Shown: positions 1-7,479 of the stretch, one piece after another
Position numbering within the stretch: position 1 is the first letter of the stretch
Layout: every line of letters begins with the position of its first letter
DNA from: Candidatus Omnitrophota bacterium
GTDB lineage: Bacteria > Omnitrophota > Gorgyraeia > B26-G9
NCBI GenBank assembly: GCA_018399295.1
Contig: JAGYOO010000029.1
Location: 1-10,001, forward strand
Length of the DNA stretch: 10,001 nt
Reading direction: 5' to 3'
Notes under the pieces: generated by a model
What the model saw: the letters and a program-made list of their open reading frames with translations, nothing else
Databases searched by the model: none
What the model was told of the DNA's origin: nothing
Program-made: the position numbers and the translations under genes

Positions 1-2391
1 GATGCGATTGTCTGGGCCTGGGAATTCATAACCGCTGAGCTTGGTTTGCCGGCGAACAGGCTGAAGGTTTCAGTCCATGTTAATGATGAAGAGGCATTCA
101 ATATTTGGCGACAACGGGTGGGAATCCCGGAGGACCGGATCTGTCGCCTGGGGGATAAAGATAATTTCTGGCCGGCTAACGCGCCGGAAGCCGGGCCCAA
201 CGGACCCTGCGGTCCCTGCTCCGAGATCTTCTATGATTGGGGTGAGGGAAAAGGCTGTGGGCGGGCGGATTGTTCTCCGGCCTGTGATTGCGACCGGTTT
301 CTGGAGATATGGAATCTTGTGTTTACCCAGTACGACCGTCAGCCGAACGGAGGGCTGAAGCCCCTGCCACAAAGAAATATCGATACCGGGATGGGGCTGG
401 AGCGGGTGGCCAGGGTAATGCAGCAGGTCACGACAAATTACGAGACCGATCTGTTCAGTCCGCTGCTTAAAGCCTTAAAGCAGGAGCTTAGCCGGGAAGG
501 TCTGACGGCCGCGGATACCTGGATGAGCGGCCCGGCCAAGGCGATTGCTGATCATATCCGCGCTGCTGCCTTCGCTATTCTGGACGGGGCGGTCCCATCG
601 AATGAAGAGCGGGGATATGTGATCCGGAAGCTTATTCGCCGGTCGATAATCTATGCAAAACAGGCCGGAATTACGGCGCCGTTCTGCTACAGGCTGATTT
701 ATCCGATCTCTGAGATAATGAACGAGCCTTATCCGGATCTGCGGCGCCGGCACGAGCATATCGCCGGAATCATTAAAAAAGAGGAAGAGGCATTCTGGAG
801 TGTGCTGCGGGAACGTGCTCCGCAGGCGGAAGCCGCGTTTTCCGATTTAGCGGAAAAACTTCAGCAGACTGATGAACCGACTCGGCTGAAGGAAAGCGCC
901 CGTCTGGCCTTTGTTCAGTATGACACCTTCGGGATACCACTAGAGGTTTCCCGCGATATCTCAGGCCGGTATGGATTACGGATCGATGATGAAGACTTTG
1001 AGCGGGAAATGGACCGGCAGCGGGAACGTTCCCGCGCGGCGACTAATCTTACAAAAGAGATATTTTCTCAGGGAATATCAAGATTCCTGCAGGGAGTAAG
1101 CAGCGAATTTATAGGTTACGACAGCCTTGAGGCTCAGACGGTGGTAAAAGCGATTTTCGTGCGGGGGAATCCGGTGGATTCGGTTTCCGCGGCTGACGAG
1201 GATGTGGATATCGTTCTGGAGACTACTCCGTTCTATGCTGAATCAGGCGGCCAGACCGGAGATAGAGGTATACTGTCCAACGCCAGCGCCGTGGCGAAGG
1301 TTTTGAACACATTAAAGGCTGACAATGCCATTCTGCACCAAGTCCGGATCGACAGCGGAACAATAAGTAAAGGTGATAGACTGACCGCGAGTGTGAATGT
1401 CTCTCTGCGTTTGGCTGCCGCCCGTAACCATACGGCCACCCATATTCTTCAGTTTGCGCTGCGGACGGTTCTGGGAGAACATATCGAGCAGTCCGGTTCT
1501 TTTGTCGGTCCGGAAAAGCTGCGGTTTGATTTTCCGCATCTAACCGCGTTGGATGGAAAAACCTTGCGGGAACTTGAGTCCATGATCAATCGATATGTTC
1601 AGGAGGACCTGCCGGTTTCAGTTGCGGTAATGGATCGCGCCCAGGCTGTGGAACAGGGCGCCCTGGCCTTTTTCCAGGAGAAATACGGGGAAAAGGTACG
1701 GGTGGTATCAGTCGGTGATATCTCCCGCGAATTGTGCGGCGGAACCCATGTCCGGGCCACCGGACAGATTGGGATGTTTAAGATAACCGCGGAGAGTTCG
1801 GCGGCTCAGGGGATAAGGCGGATTGAAGCGGTTACAGGTCAAAGGGCCTTGGTATTGATGCAGGACCGGGAGGCGCTGTTGGATAGGCTTGGTGGAATTT
1901 TGCGTTCACCTCCGGAGCAGCTTCCAGCGGCCGCAGAATCACTGATGCGTCAGCTGAAAGAACTCGAGCGGGAAAAACAGAATCTTCAATCCCGCGTATT
2001 AAGCGGCCGTACCGACGACCTCTTCAGTCAGACCGAGATGATTCAGGAAGTCAATGTCCTGACCGCGGAATTGCCGGATTACTCCATGGATTCTTTGCGC
2101 CGGACTTGGGATGAGGTCAAGACGCGTCTGAATCCGGTTATCTGCGTCTTGGGCGCCACGGGCGGTAAAAAACCGCTGCTGCTTGTCGGAGTAAGCTCGT
2201 CTCTGGCGGAAACCGGGTTGGATGCGGTAAAGATAATTCGCGCGGTGGCAGTTACCGCCGGCGGCGGCGGCGGCGGTAAAAAGGAACTTGCCCAGGCTGG
2301 AGCCCGGGATGACGAATCCTTGCGCAAGGCCCTGAACGGGGCAAAAGGCATTGTTAAAGAATTCTTAAGCGAGCGGGGGGCAACCGGATGA
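1..2391 (+). CDS. alaS: Alanyl-tRNA synthetase, 5'-truncated by the window edge
   Basis: Cytoplasmic class II synthetase that charges tRNA-Ala and hydrolyses mischarged Ser/Gly-tRNA-Ala. The frame is open from base 1; the first ATG, at 46, is internal because family-typical residues (DAIVWAWEF) precede it. About 796 residues are present, and by comparison with the E. coli protein roughly the first 100, including class II motif 1, lie upstream. Visible parts in order: catalytic core with DNFW and GPCGPCSEI (about 160-230), a four-cysteine insert C-x4-C-x3-C-x-C at 256-291, DTGMGLERV near 370, ADHIRA near 550 and SNEERGYVIRKLIRR near 600; the editing domain with the metal motif HTATH (His codons at 1429 and 1441) plus CGGTH (Cys codon 1735, His codon 1747); a short coiled-coil-like stretch around 1930-2000; and the C-Ala domain with a six-glycine run at 2260-2277 followed by KKELAQAGA. 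The stop overlaps the hisD start by four bases. Identity is very secure. Confidence 0.98.
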   Translation, partial: DAIVWAWEFITAELGLPANRLKVSVHVNDEEAFNIWRQRVGIPEDRICRLGDKDNFWPANAPEAGPNGPCGPCSEIFYDWGEGKGCGRADCSPACDCDRFLEIWNLVFTQYDRQPNGGLKPLPQRNIDTGMGLERVARVMQQVTTNYETDLFSPLLKALKQELSREGLTAADTWMSGPAKAIADHIRAAAFAILDGAVPSNEERGYVIRKLIRRSIIYAKQAGITAPFCYRLIYPISEIMNEPYPDLRRRHEHIAGIIKKEEEAFWSVLRERAPQAEAAFSDLAEKLQQTDEPTRLKESARLAFVQYDTFGIPLEVSRDISGRYGLRIDDEDFEREMDRQRERSRAATNLTKEIFSQGISRFLQGVSSEFIGYDSLEAQTVVKAIFVRGNPVDSVSAADEDVDIVLETTPFYAESGGQTGDRGILSNASAVAKVLNTLKADNAILHQVRIDSGTISKGDRLTASVNVSLRLAAARNHTATHILQFALRTVLGEHIEQSGSFVGPEKLRFDFPHLTALDGKTLRELESMINRYVQEDLPVSVAVMDRAQAVEQGALAFFQEKYGEKVRVVSVGDISRELCGGTHVRATGQIGMFKITAESSAAQGIRRIEAVTGQRALVLMQDREALLDRLGGILRSPPEQLPAAAESLMRQLKELEREKQNLQSRVLSGRTDDLFSQTEMIQEVNVLTAELPDYSMDSLRRTWDEVKTRLNPVICVLGATGGKKPLLLVGVSSSLAETGLDAVKIIRAVAVTAGGGGGGKKELAQAGARDDESLRKALNGAKGIVKEFLSERGATG

Positions 2392-3608
2392 TAATGGTAA
2401 AATATTCAGGCAAGACTCTGGAGAAGATTTACGGGAGGCTGGCTAATCGAAAAATCCGTGTGAAGCGCAAAGTGGAAAAAATAATCACGGATGTGATCGA
2501 AAAAAGAGACGAGGCCCTGGTTGCCTATACTAAAAAGTTCGACAAGGTCAGTCTTACGCCCCGCCAGATCTGCGTCAGCGAGGCCGAGACCAACGGCGCG
2601 TATCAGAATATCGATGCTGAGTTCATAAGTTGTCTGAAAGTCGCCATTGGAAACGTAAGTCGATTTTATAAAAAGCAGGTTAAAAAGTCATGGAAGATAA
2701 AGGCCGAAGACGGGGTTATCCTGGGAGAGAATTACCGGCCCCTGGAACGGGTCGGGATCTACGTGCCCGGTGGTACGGCTCCGTTGGTTTCATCGGTTTA
2801 CATGAGTGTCCTGCCGGCGAAGATCGCCGGAGTAAATGAAATTTATCTGGCAACTCCCCCCGGACCAAACGGCGAGGTTAACCAGCATATTCTGGCTGTG
2901 GCCAATCTGCTGAAGGTTAATGCGGTATTTAAACTCGGAGGCGCTCAGGCAATCGCGGCCATGGCCTTTGGAACGCGGGTGGTTCCCAAGGTCGACAAGA
3001 TAGTCGGCCCGGGCAATGAGTATGTCACCGAAGCGAAACGCCAGGTTTTCGGATACTGTGATATCGATATGCTGGCCGGTCCGAGTGAAGTGGCGATAAT
3101 TGCCAATCAGCATGCCAATCCGGCTCACGTAATCGCTGATCTGAAGGCTCAGGCTGAGCATTCCATGGGTGTCTCGTTCCTGATCACTACCTCTAAAAAG
3201 TTGGCGCGGCTGGCTCGCAATGAGGTAAAAGATGGCTTTATTATTATGGTCAGGAATCTGGACGAGGCCGTGGATATGGCGAACCGAATTGCCCCCGAAC
3301 ATCTTCAGATAATGGTTCGCCGGCCAAATAAGCTTGTGCGGAACATTAAAAACGCCGGGGCGGTTTTTCTGGGAAGCTACACCCCGGTGGTAGTGGGAGA
3401 TTATATCTCCGGCCCCAGTCACGTTTTGCCTACCAGCGGAACCGCCCGATTTTTTTCCGGGCTCGGAGTCAATGATTTTGTCAAAAGCACTCATGTTATC
3501 GGTTATTCGAAAAAGGCGCTGGAGCGGGTAGCTCCGGCGATTGAAAAGATAGCCTCACTTGAAGGTATGGAAAAGCACGTGGCTTCGGTGAAGGCCAGAT
3601 TTGAATAA
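2388..3608 (+). CDS. hisD: Histidinol dehydrogenase (short form)
   Basis: Zinc- and NAD-dependent enzyme that oxidises L-histidinol through histidinal to histidine, the last two steps of the pathway. The 406 residues show the family blocks: VGIYVPGGTAP (122-132), GGAQAIAAMAFGT (184-196), VDKIVGPGN (202-210), GPSEVAI (231-237) and APEHLQ (302-307). Zinc ligands match E. coli Q259, H262, D360 and H419 as Q255, H258, D338 and H397; the catalytic pair E326-H327 matches E304-H305. The spacing is identical to E. coli between all these sites except between H258 and E304, which is 18 residues shorter; that accounts for most of the short length (family about 420-435). No frameshift is evident and all catalytic residues are kept, so I expect it to be active. 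The ATG at 2388 overlaps the alaS stop as ATGA; a second ATG at 2394 is an alternative start and costs two residues. A G-run at 2375-2380 is the only SD-like signal. Confidence 0.97.
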   Translation: MIMVKYSGKTLEKIYGRLANRKIRVKRKVEKIITDVIEKRDEALVAYTKKFDKVSLTPRQICVSEAETNGAYQNIDAEFISCLKVAIGNVSRFYKKQVKKSWKIKAEDGVILGENYRPLERVGIYVPGGTAPLVSSVYMSVLPAKIAGVNEIYLATPPGPNGEVNQHILAVANLLKVNAVFKLGGAQAIAAMAFGTRVVPKVDKIVGPGNEYVTEAKRQVFGYCDIDMLAGPSEVAIIANQHANPAHVIADLKAQAEHSMGVSFLITTSKKLARLARNEVKDGFIIMVRNLDEAVDMANRIAPEHLQIMVRRPNKLVRNIKNAGAVFLGSYTPVVVGDYISGPSHVLPTSGTARFFSGLGVNDFVKSTHVIGYSKKALERVAPAIEKIASLEGMEKHVASVKARFE

Positions 3609-3612
3609 GGAG
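3607..3612 (+). promoter_or_regulatory. Shine-Dalgarno site of hisB
   Basis: AAGGAG sits seven bases before the hisB ATG at 3620 and overlaps the hisD stop codon (TAA at 3606-3608). This supports the chosen hisB start and lets ribosomes finishing hisD reinitiate. Confidence 0.8.
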
Positions 3613-3619
3613 AATTAAA

Positions 3620-4252
3620 ATGACAGCCAAAAGCGCGAGTATCAGAAAGGCCCGGATCAACCGGAAGACAAGGGAAGTGGATATTCAGGGGAAATTAGTG
3701 GTTGACGGCAGCGGGAAGAGTAAGATAAAGACACCATTTCCTTTTATGGACCATATGTTGGATCTGTTTGCTTTTCACGGCCTGTTTGATCTGGAGTTGA
3801 AGGTTAAGAGCGATTTGAGTCATCATGGTATTGAGGATATTGGAATTGCCGTGGGCGGGGCTCTGGTCAAGGCGCTCGGACAGGGGAAGGGGATCAGGCG
3901 TTACGGGTATGCCTATGCTCCCATGGATAAAACTCTGGTTCGGTCAGTCGTGGACATCAGCGGCCGTCCTTCGATCCGGCTGGAAGAGTCTCTTTCTCCG
4001 GTTGCCGCTCCCTCGGTCATTACTCCATTATCCGGTCGGGAAGAATTCTGTTTTGAAGATCTTAATCATTTTTTTGAAGGTCTTTGTCTTCACGGCAAAC
4101 TGACTTTGCATATTGATTATCGCTATGACGGCGACACGCACCATCTCTGTGAAGCGATGTTTAAAGCGCTTGGTATGGCCCTGGACCGGGCGACCTCGCT
4201 TGATCCGCGGCGCAAAGGAGTTTCTTCGACAAAAGGAGTTTTGGATTTCTAA
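3620..4252 (+). CDS. hisB: Imidazoleglycerol-phosphate dehydratase (monofunctional, divergent)
   Basis: Manganese enzyme that dehydrates imidazoleglycerol phosphate to imidazoleacetol phosphate, step 6 of histidine synthesis. At 210 residues it is the usual size for a dehydratase without a fused phosphatase. Family signatures: FMDHMLDLF (42-50), SHHGIEDIGI (67-76), PMDKTL (101-106) with VDISGRP (111-117), LTLHI (161-165), THHLCEAMFKALG (173-185) and STKGVL near the end (203-208). Candidate metal ligands are H45, H68, H69, E72, H174, H175 and E178. Oddities: the loop before the first HH pair is about three residues shorter than the common D-L-x-I-D-D-HHT-x-E-D form, the usual HHT is HHG, TGIGF before DHM is TPFPF, and the Arg of the usual A-R-A-L motif is Met (LGMAL). 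It is therefore a divergent but apparently complete enzyme. It lies 11 bases after hisD with a good SD and five bases before hisA. Confidence 0.94.
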   Translation: MTAKSASIRKARINRKTREVDIQGKLVVDGSGKSKIKTPFPFMDHMLDLFAFHGLFDLELKVKSDLSHHGIEDIGIAVGGALVKALGQGKGIRRYGYAYAPMDKTLVRSVVDISGRPSIRLEESLSPVAAPSVITPLSGREEFCFEDLNHFFEGLCLHGKLTLHIDYRYDGDTHHLCEAMFKALGMALDRATSLDPRRKGVSSTKGVLDF

Positions 4253-4257
4253 ACACT

Positions 4258-5037
4258 ATGAGAATAGTTCCGGCCATTGATCTAAAAGACGGCAGGGTTG
4301 TCCGGTTATTTCAGGGCCGGTATGATCGAGAACAGGTCTATGATCTTGATCCCTTGGATACTGCGCGGCGATGGAAACAGGCTGGCGCCGGACTTCTGCA
4401 CATCGTTGATCTTGACGGTGCCCGTTCCGGATCTCCCCGTAATCTGAAAATAGTTCAGATGATCGTGGACAAAACCGGCATGTCCATCCAGTTCGGCGGA
4501 GGAGTTCGCAAGATTGAATCGGTTAAAGACGTGCTGGAAGCCGGAATCGAGCGGGTAGTAGTGGGGACCGCTTTTTTCACCGATCTTGACTTTCGAGACA
4601 AGATTAACCGGCTGAAGCCGGATTTGCGGAACCGGGTCGTGGCGGGGATTGACTGTGTTTTAGACGCGGAAGCCGGATTTCTGGTTCGGATCGCCGGCTG
4701 GACCGGTAAAACGCTTATCGATCTGCCCCAGGCGTTGGAGATGGCCGCTTCGGCCGGTCTGACCCGGGCCGTTGTCACGGATATTGGCCGGGACGGGAGC
4801 CTGACCGGGCCGAACCTGGTTTTTCTTCAGGAGGTTCTGCGTCTTGCTCCAAAGATGGAGATAACCGCTTCCGGCGGTGTTTCCTCTCTTGAAGATATTA
4901 TTGCGCTGGCTGAGCTGGCAAGGAGATTTTCTAATCTTAATCAGACAATCGTAGGCAAGGCCCTGTATGAACAACAAGTCGACTTAAAGGAGGCAATTGA
5001 AAGATGCGGGAAGAAAGACCTCAAACTCGAAAATTGA
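4258..5037 (+). CDS. hisA: ProFAR isomerase HisA
   Basis: (Beta-alpha)8 barrel that performs the Amadori rearrangement of ProFAR to PRFAR, step 4 of histidine synthesis. The 259 residues show the half-barrel repeats of the HisA/HisF family: [13 protein letters not shown] (5-17), VDLDGA (50-55), QFGGGVR (78-84), VVGT (101-104), AGIDC (129-133), [13 protein letters not shown] (174-186) and ASGGVSS (204-210). The catalytic pair is D8 and D132, with D175 in the TDI-RDG motif. TDI-RDG rather than the HisF-type pattern, and the pairing with hisI, favour HisA over HisF. It is slightly longer than usual (about 240-245) because of a charged C-terminal tail whose DNA also carries the hisI SD and start. 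The start is five bases after hisB; the nearest SD-like AGGAG (4234-4238) is too distant, so translation is probably coupled to hisB. A distinct trpF lies downstream, so this need not be a dual-function PriA. Confidence 0.96.
   Translation: MRIVPAIDLKDGRVVRLFQGRYDREQVYDLDPLDTARRWKQAGAGLLHIVDLDGARSGSPRNLKIVQMIVDKTGMSIQFGGGVRKIESVKDVLEAGIERVVVGTAFFTDLDFRDKINRLKPDLRNRVVAGIDCVLDAEAGFLVRIAGWTGKTLIDLPQALEMAASAGLTRAVVTDIGRDGSLTGPNLVFLQEVLRLAPKMEITASGGVSSLEDIIALAELARRFSNLNQTIVGKALYEQQVDLKEAIERCGKKDLKLEN
4986..4993 (+). promoter_or_regulatory. Shine-Dalgarno site of hisI inside hisA
   Basis: AAAGGAGG, close to a perfect anti-SD match, lies inside the hisA coding region with ten bases to the hisI ATG at 5004. 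It decides the hisI start and explains the 34-base overlap of the two genes. Confidence 0.85.
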
Positions 5038-5369
5038 CGGTTAAGGATGAATTTGACGTAAAAGATCTAAAGTATGACGCGAATGGATTGATTCCGGCAA
5101 TCATTCAGGACGCTGATAACGGACAGGTGCTGATGATGGCGTATATGAACGAGAAATCACTGCGCAGGACGCTGGAGACCGGGCTTTGTAACTATTGGTC
5201 GCGGTCCAGAAATACTTTTTGGCTGAAGGGCGAGACATCCGGTCATTTTCAGGAGGTCGAAAATATCTACTACGACTGTGACCGGGATACCTTGTTGTTT
5301 AAAGTCAGACAGATCGGCGTGGCCTGCCATACCGGGGAGAGGACCTGCTTTTATAAAAGGCTGGTCTAG
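5004..5369 (+). CDS. hisI: Phosphoribosyl-AMP cyclohydrolase (no HisE domain)
   Basis: Opens the adenine ring of phosphoribosyl-AMP to give ProFAR, step 3 of histidine synthesis and the substrate for HisA encoded just upstream. The 121 residues are a complete stand-alone [13 protein letters not shown] (42-49), [17 protein letters not shown] (64-80), DCDRD (91-95) and [13 protein letters not shown] (105-117). The family's metal sites are intact: D91, D93 and D95 for magnesium, and C92, C108 and C115 for zinc. The protein ends four residues after the CFY block, so there is no fused HisE pyrophosphohydrolase as in enteric HisIE; that activity must be encoded elsewhere. The start overlaps hisA by 34 bases and has the strongest SD in the window. 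The stop is 11 bases before trpE. Confidence 0.97.
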   Translation: MREERPQTRKLTVKDEFDVKDLKYDANGLIPAIIQDADNGQVLMMAYMNEKSLRRTLETGLCNYWSRSRNTFWLKGETSGHFQEVENIYYDCDRDTLLFKVRQIGVACHTGERTCFYKRLV

Positions 5370-5380
5370 CGTGAAAGTGA

Positions 5381-6877
5381 ATGATCTATCCGAAGCGGGA
5401 AGAGTTTAAGAGACTGGCTGCCAAAGGGAACGTTATTCCTGTTTACCGGGAATTGCTGGCGGACATGGAGACTCCGGTCTCGGCGTTTCTTAAAATAGAC
5501 CGCGGCCGGTTTTCTTATCTGCTCGAATCAGTCGAAGGCCAGGAAAAGATCGGCCGGTATTCCTTTCTTGGGAGTCAGCCTTCTCTTATCTTCCGAAGCA
5601 AGGGGCGGCGAATCGAGATCCTGAGACGGGAGAAGGGCCGGTTCAGGAAAAGGACCTTTATTACTGAAGGTAATCCACTGGAAGAGATCCGTCGACTGAT
5701 CAAGGAATACAGGTTCGTTTCAAATGAAAAGCTGCCCCGGTTCTGCGGCGGGCTGGTCGGATATATCGGGTATGATATGGTTCGGTTTTTTGAAGAGATT
5801 CCCGATGATAATCCGGACGAGCCTGGATTTCACGATGCTGTCTTTTTTCTTACGGATACGATATTGATCTTCGACCATGTCGAACGAAAGATCAAGGTGG
5901 TATATAACGCCTGCCTGAAACCAAAGGAAGACCTGGACGCGGTATATGACCGGGCTCAGGCCGCGGTGGAGGAAATCGCCTGTCGCCTGCTGCGGCCGCT
6001 TAAGTCACGCCGGAGACAGCCGAAGGCGAGCGAAAAGCCGGCCTCTCTGGAATCAAATATGAGCCGGAGTGAGTACAAGAAAGCGGTAAACCGGGCTAAG
6101 GAATATATTCGTAGTGGCGATATAATCCAGACCGTTATTTCCCAAAGATTTAAAACCCTCCTGGATATTGCCCCCTTTGACCTGTACCGGGCGTTGCGGA
6201 TAGTTAATCCTTCGCCCTATATGTATTATTTAAATCTTGACGGAGTCAAGATTGTGGGATCTTCGCCGGAGGTAATGGTAAGATGCGAGGATGGAGTGGC
6301 GGAGGTCAGACCAATTGCCGGCACCCGGCCTCGGGGCGATTCAGAAGAAGACGATCGCAGGCTGAGCCGGGAGCTTCTGTCCGATCCTAAGGAACTGGCC
6401 GAACATATAATGCTTGTTGATCTGGGGAGAAACGATCTTGGCCGAATCTGCCGTTATGGAAGCGTGGAAGTCAAGGAGCTGATGCGGATCGAGAAGTATT
6501 CCCATGTCATGCACATTGTCAGCGATGTTAAGGGAATATTACCCCGCCATTATGACGGTATCGATCTTATCCGGGCTACCTTTCCCGCCGGGACAGTCAC
6601 CGGGGCTCCAAAAATTCGGGCAATGGAGATTATTGATGAGCTGGAGAATACGCGCCGCGGACCTTATTCCGGATGCGTCGGCTACTTAAGTTTTTCCGGA
6701 AATCTGGACATGTGTATAACAATTCGCACAGTGTTAATCAAAAACGGATACCTTTATATTCAGGCCGGTGCCGGAATTGTCGCGGACTCGGTTCCGGAGA
6801 CTGAATACAAAGAGACAGTAAACAAGGCCCGCGCTTTGCTGAAGGCGCTGGAAGTAGCACGGCAGGACCTGCTCTGA
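5381..6877 (+). CDS. trpE: Anthranilate synthase component I
   Basis: Chorismate-using subunit that, with ammonia from TrpG, makes anthranilate, the first committed step to tryptophan. The 498 residues are the usual length. The N-terminal domain carries LLES (47-50), the conserved tryptophan-binding segment, so feedback inhibition is expected. The catalytic domain shows QRF (255-257), SSPE (294-297), PIAGTRPRG (311-319), DLGRNDLGR (347-355), [15 protein letters not shown] (401-415), RRGPYSG (425-431), GNLD (440-443) and [10 protein letters not shown] (461-470). LLES, and the company of trpG, trpD, trpC and trpF, argue for TrpE rather than the paralogous PabB. An in-frame TGA at 5378 directly precedes the ATG at 5381, so no longer start is possible. 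There is no good SD, which suggests coupling to hisI. With only 11 bases after hisI there is no room for a leader peptide, attenuator or T-box. Confidence 0.97.
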   Translation: MIYPKREEFKRLAAKGNVIPVYRELLADMETPVSAFLKIDRGRFSYLLESVEGQEKIGRYSFLGSQPSLIFRSKGRRIEILRREKGRFRKRTFITEGNPLEEIRRLIKEYRFVSNEKLPRFCGGLVGYIGYDMVRFFEEIPDDNPDEPGFHDAVFFLTDTILIFDHVERKIKVVYNACLKPKEDLDAVYDRAQAAVEEIACRLLRPLKSRRRQPKASEKPASLESNMSRSEYKKAVNRAKEYIRSGDIIQTVISQRFKTLLDIAPFDLYRALRIVNPSPYMYYLNLDGVKIVGSSPEVMVRCEDGVAEVRPIAGTRPRGDSEEDDRRLSRELLSDPKELAEHIMLVDLGRNDLGRICRYGSVEVKELMRIEKYSHVMHIVSDVKGILPRHYDGIDLIRATFPAGTVTGAPKIRAMEIIDELENTRRGPYSGCVGYLSFSGNLDMCITIRTVLIKNGYLYIQAGAGIVADSVPETEYKETVNKARALLKALEVARQDLL

Positions 6878-6906
6878 CTCAGGAAAGGAATATTTACCTT
6901 GACCTT

Positions 6907-7479
6907 ATGCTTCTGATCATAGATAACTACGACTCATTTACCTATAATCTCGTCCAGTATTTCGGTCAGTTGGGAGAGAAGGTCCGGGTGTATCGCAACG
7001 ATCGGATAACCCCGAAACGGATTGAAAAGATTAATCCGGCCTATATTGTTATTTCTCCCGGTCCCTGTACTCCGAAGGAGGCGGGAAATTCCTGTGAGAT
7101 CATCCGGAAATTCGCCGGGAAAATACCTCTGCTGGGAGTCTGCCTGGGGCACCAGTGCATTGGATATGCCTTTGGTGCTGTTATCGGCCGGGCCCCGGTC
7201 CTGATGCATGGAAAGACCTCAGCGATCAGGCACGACGGTAAAGGGGTTTTTCGAGGTTTGCCTGATCCGTTTACCGCTACCCGCTACCATTCTCTGGTAA
7301 TTGAAGAAAAATCAATGCCCCTGGAATTCTCCGTGACTGCCCGCTCCGAAGACAATCAGATAATGGGGATTCGGCATCGTCGTTGGCCGGTGGAGGGCGT
7401 GCAGTTTCATCCGGAGTCCGTGCTTACCGAATGCGGTCTGCGGCTTCTGGATAATTTTTTAAGGAGGCGAAGGCGATGA
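6907..7479 (+). CDS. trpG: Anthranilate synthase component II (glutamine amidotransferase)
   Basis: Class I glutamine amidotransferase that hydrolyses glutamine and passes ammonia to TrpE. The 190 residues show the standard start [14 protein letters not shown] (4-17), oxyanion segment SPGPCTP (50-56), nucleophile C79 in GVCLGHQ, MHGKTS (100-105), RYHSL (126-130) and the H168/E170 dyad in QFHPES. The sequence alone does not separate TrpG from the dual-use PabA, and in some bacteria one protein serves both; position after trpE supports the tryptophan role. The C-terminus is five arginines, produced by the overlapping SD of trpD. The ATG at 6907 gives the canonical N-terminus, though the purine-rich AGGAAAGGA (6881-6889) is about 17 bases away, so initiation may rely partly on trpE. 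The 29-base gap before it is the largest in the window. Confidence 0.96.
   Translation: MLLIIDNYDSFTYNLVQYFGQLGEKVRVYRNDRITPKRIEKINPAYIVISPGPCTPKEAGNSCEIIRKFAGKIPLLGVCLGHQCIGYAFGAVIGRAPVLMHGKTSAIRHDGKGVFRGLPDPFTATRYHSLVIEEKSMPLEFSVTARSEDNQIMGIRHRRWPVEGVQFHPESVLTECGLRLLDNFLRRRRR
7461..7467 (+). promoter_or_regulatory. Shine-Dalgarno site of trpD inside trpG
   Basis: AAGGAGG with eight bases to the trpD ATG at 7476, lying in the last codons of trpG. Read in the trpG frame this region encodes part of the arginine tail. Confidence 0.85.

Noticed and set aside
46..48. The ATG at 46 as the true alaS start.
   Set aside because: The frame is open to base 1 and encodes conserved AlaRS residues before this Met, which sits inside a conserved region; the gene simply begins outside the window.
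2790..3494. A 234-codon open frame on the minus strand inside hisD.
   Set aside because: It lies wholly antisense to a well-supported hisD, has no recognisable motif, and is of the kind expected as a shadow of biased codon use in the sense gene.
4258..5037. hisA considered as hisF.
   Set aside because: The TDI-RDG motif, the AGIDC catalytic segment and overall pattern fit HisA better, and no hisH partner is adjacent.
5371..5409. A GTG-started 12-codon mini-frame overlapping the trpE start, considered as a leader peptide.
   Set aside because: It contains no Trp or His codons, has no SD, and no attenuator hairpins follow; it is most likely chance.
6885..6900. AAGG...CCTT inverted repeat in the trpE-trpG gap, considered as a hairpin controlling trpG.
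   Set aside because: The stem is only four base pairs with an eight-base loop and no supporting outer pairs; too weak to call.
5381..7479. trpE and trpG considered as pabB and pabA (folate branch).
   Set aside because: TrpE has the LLES tryptophan-binding segment, and trpD, trpC and trpF follow immediately; a dual role for TrpG remains possible.
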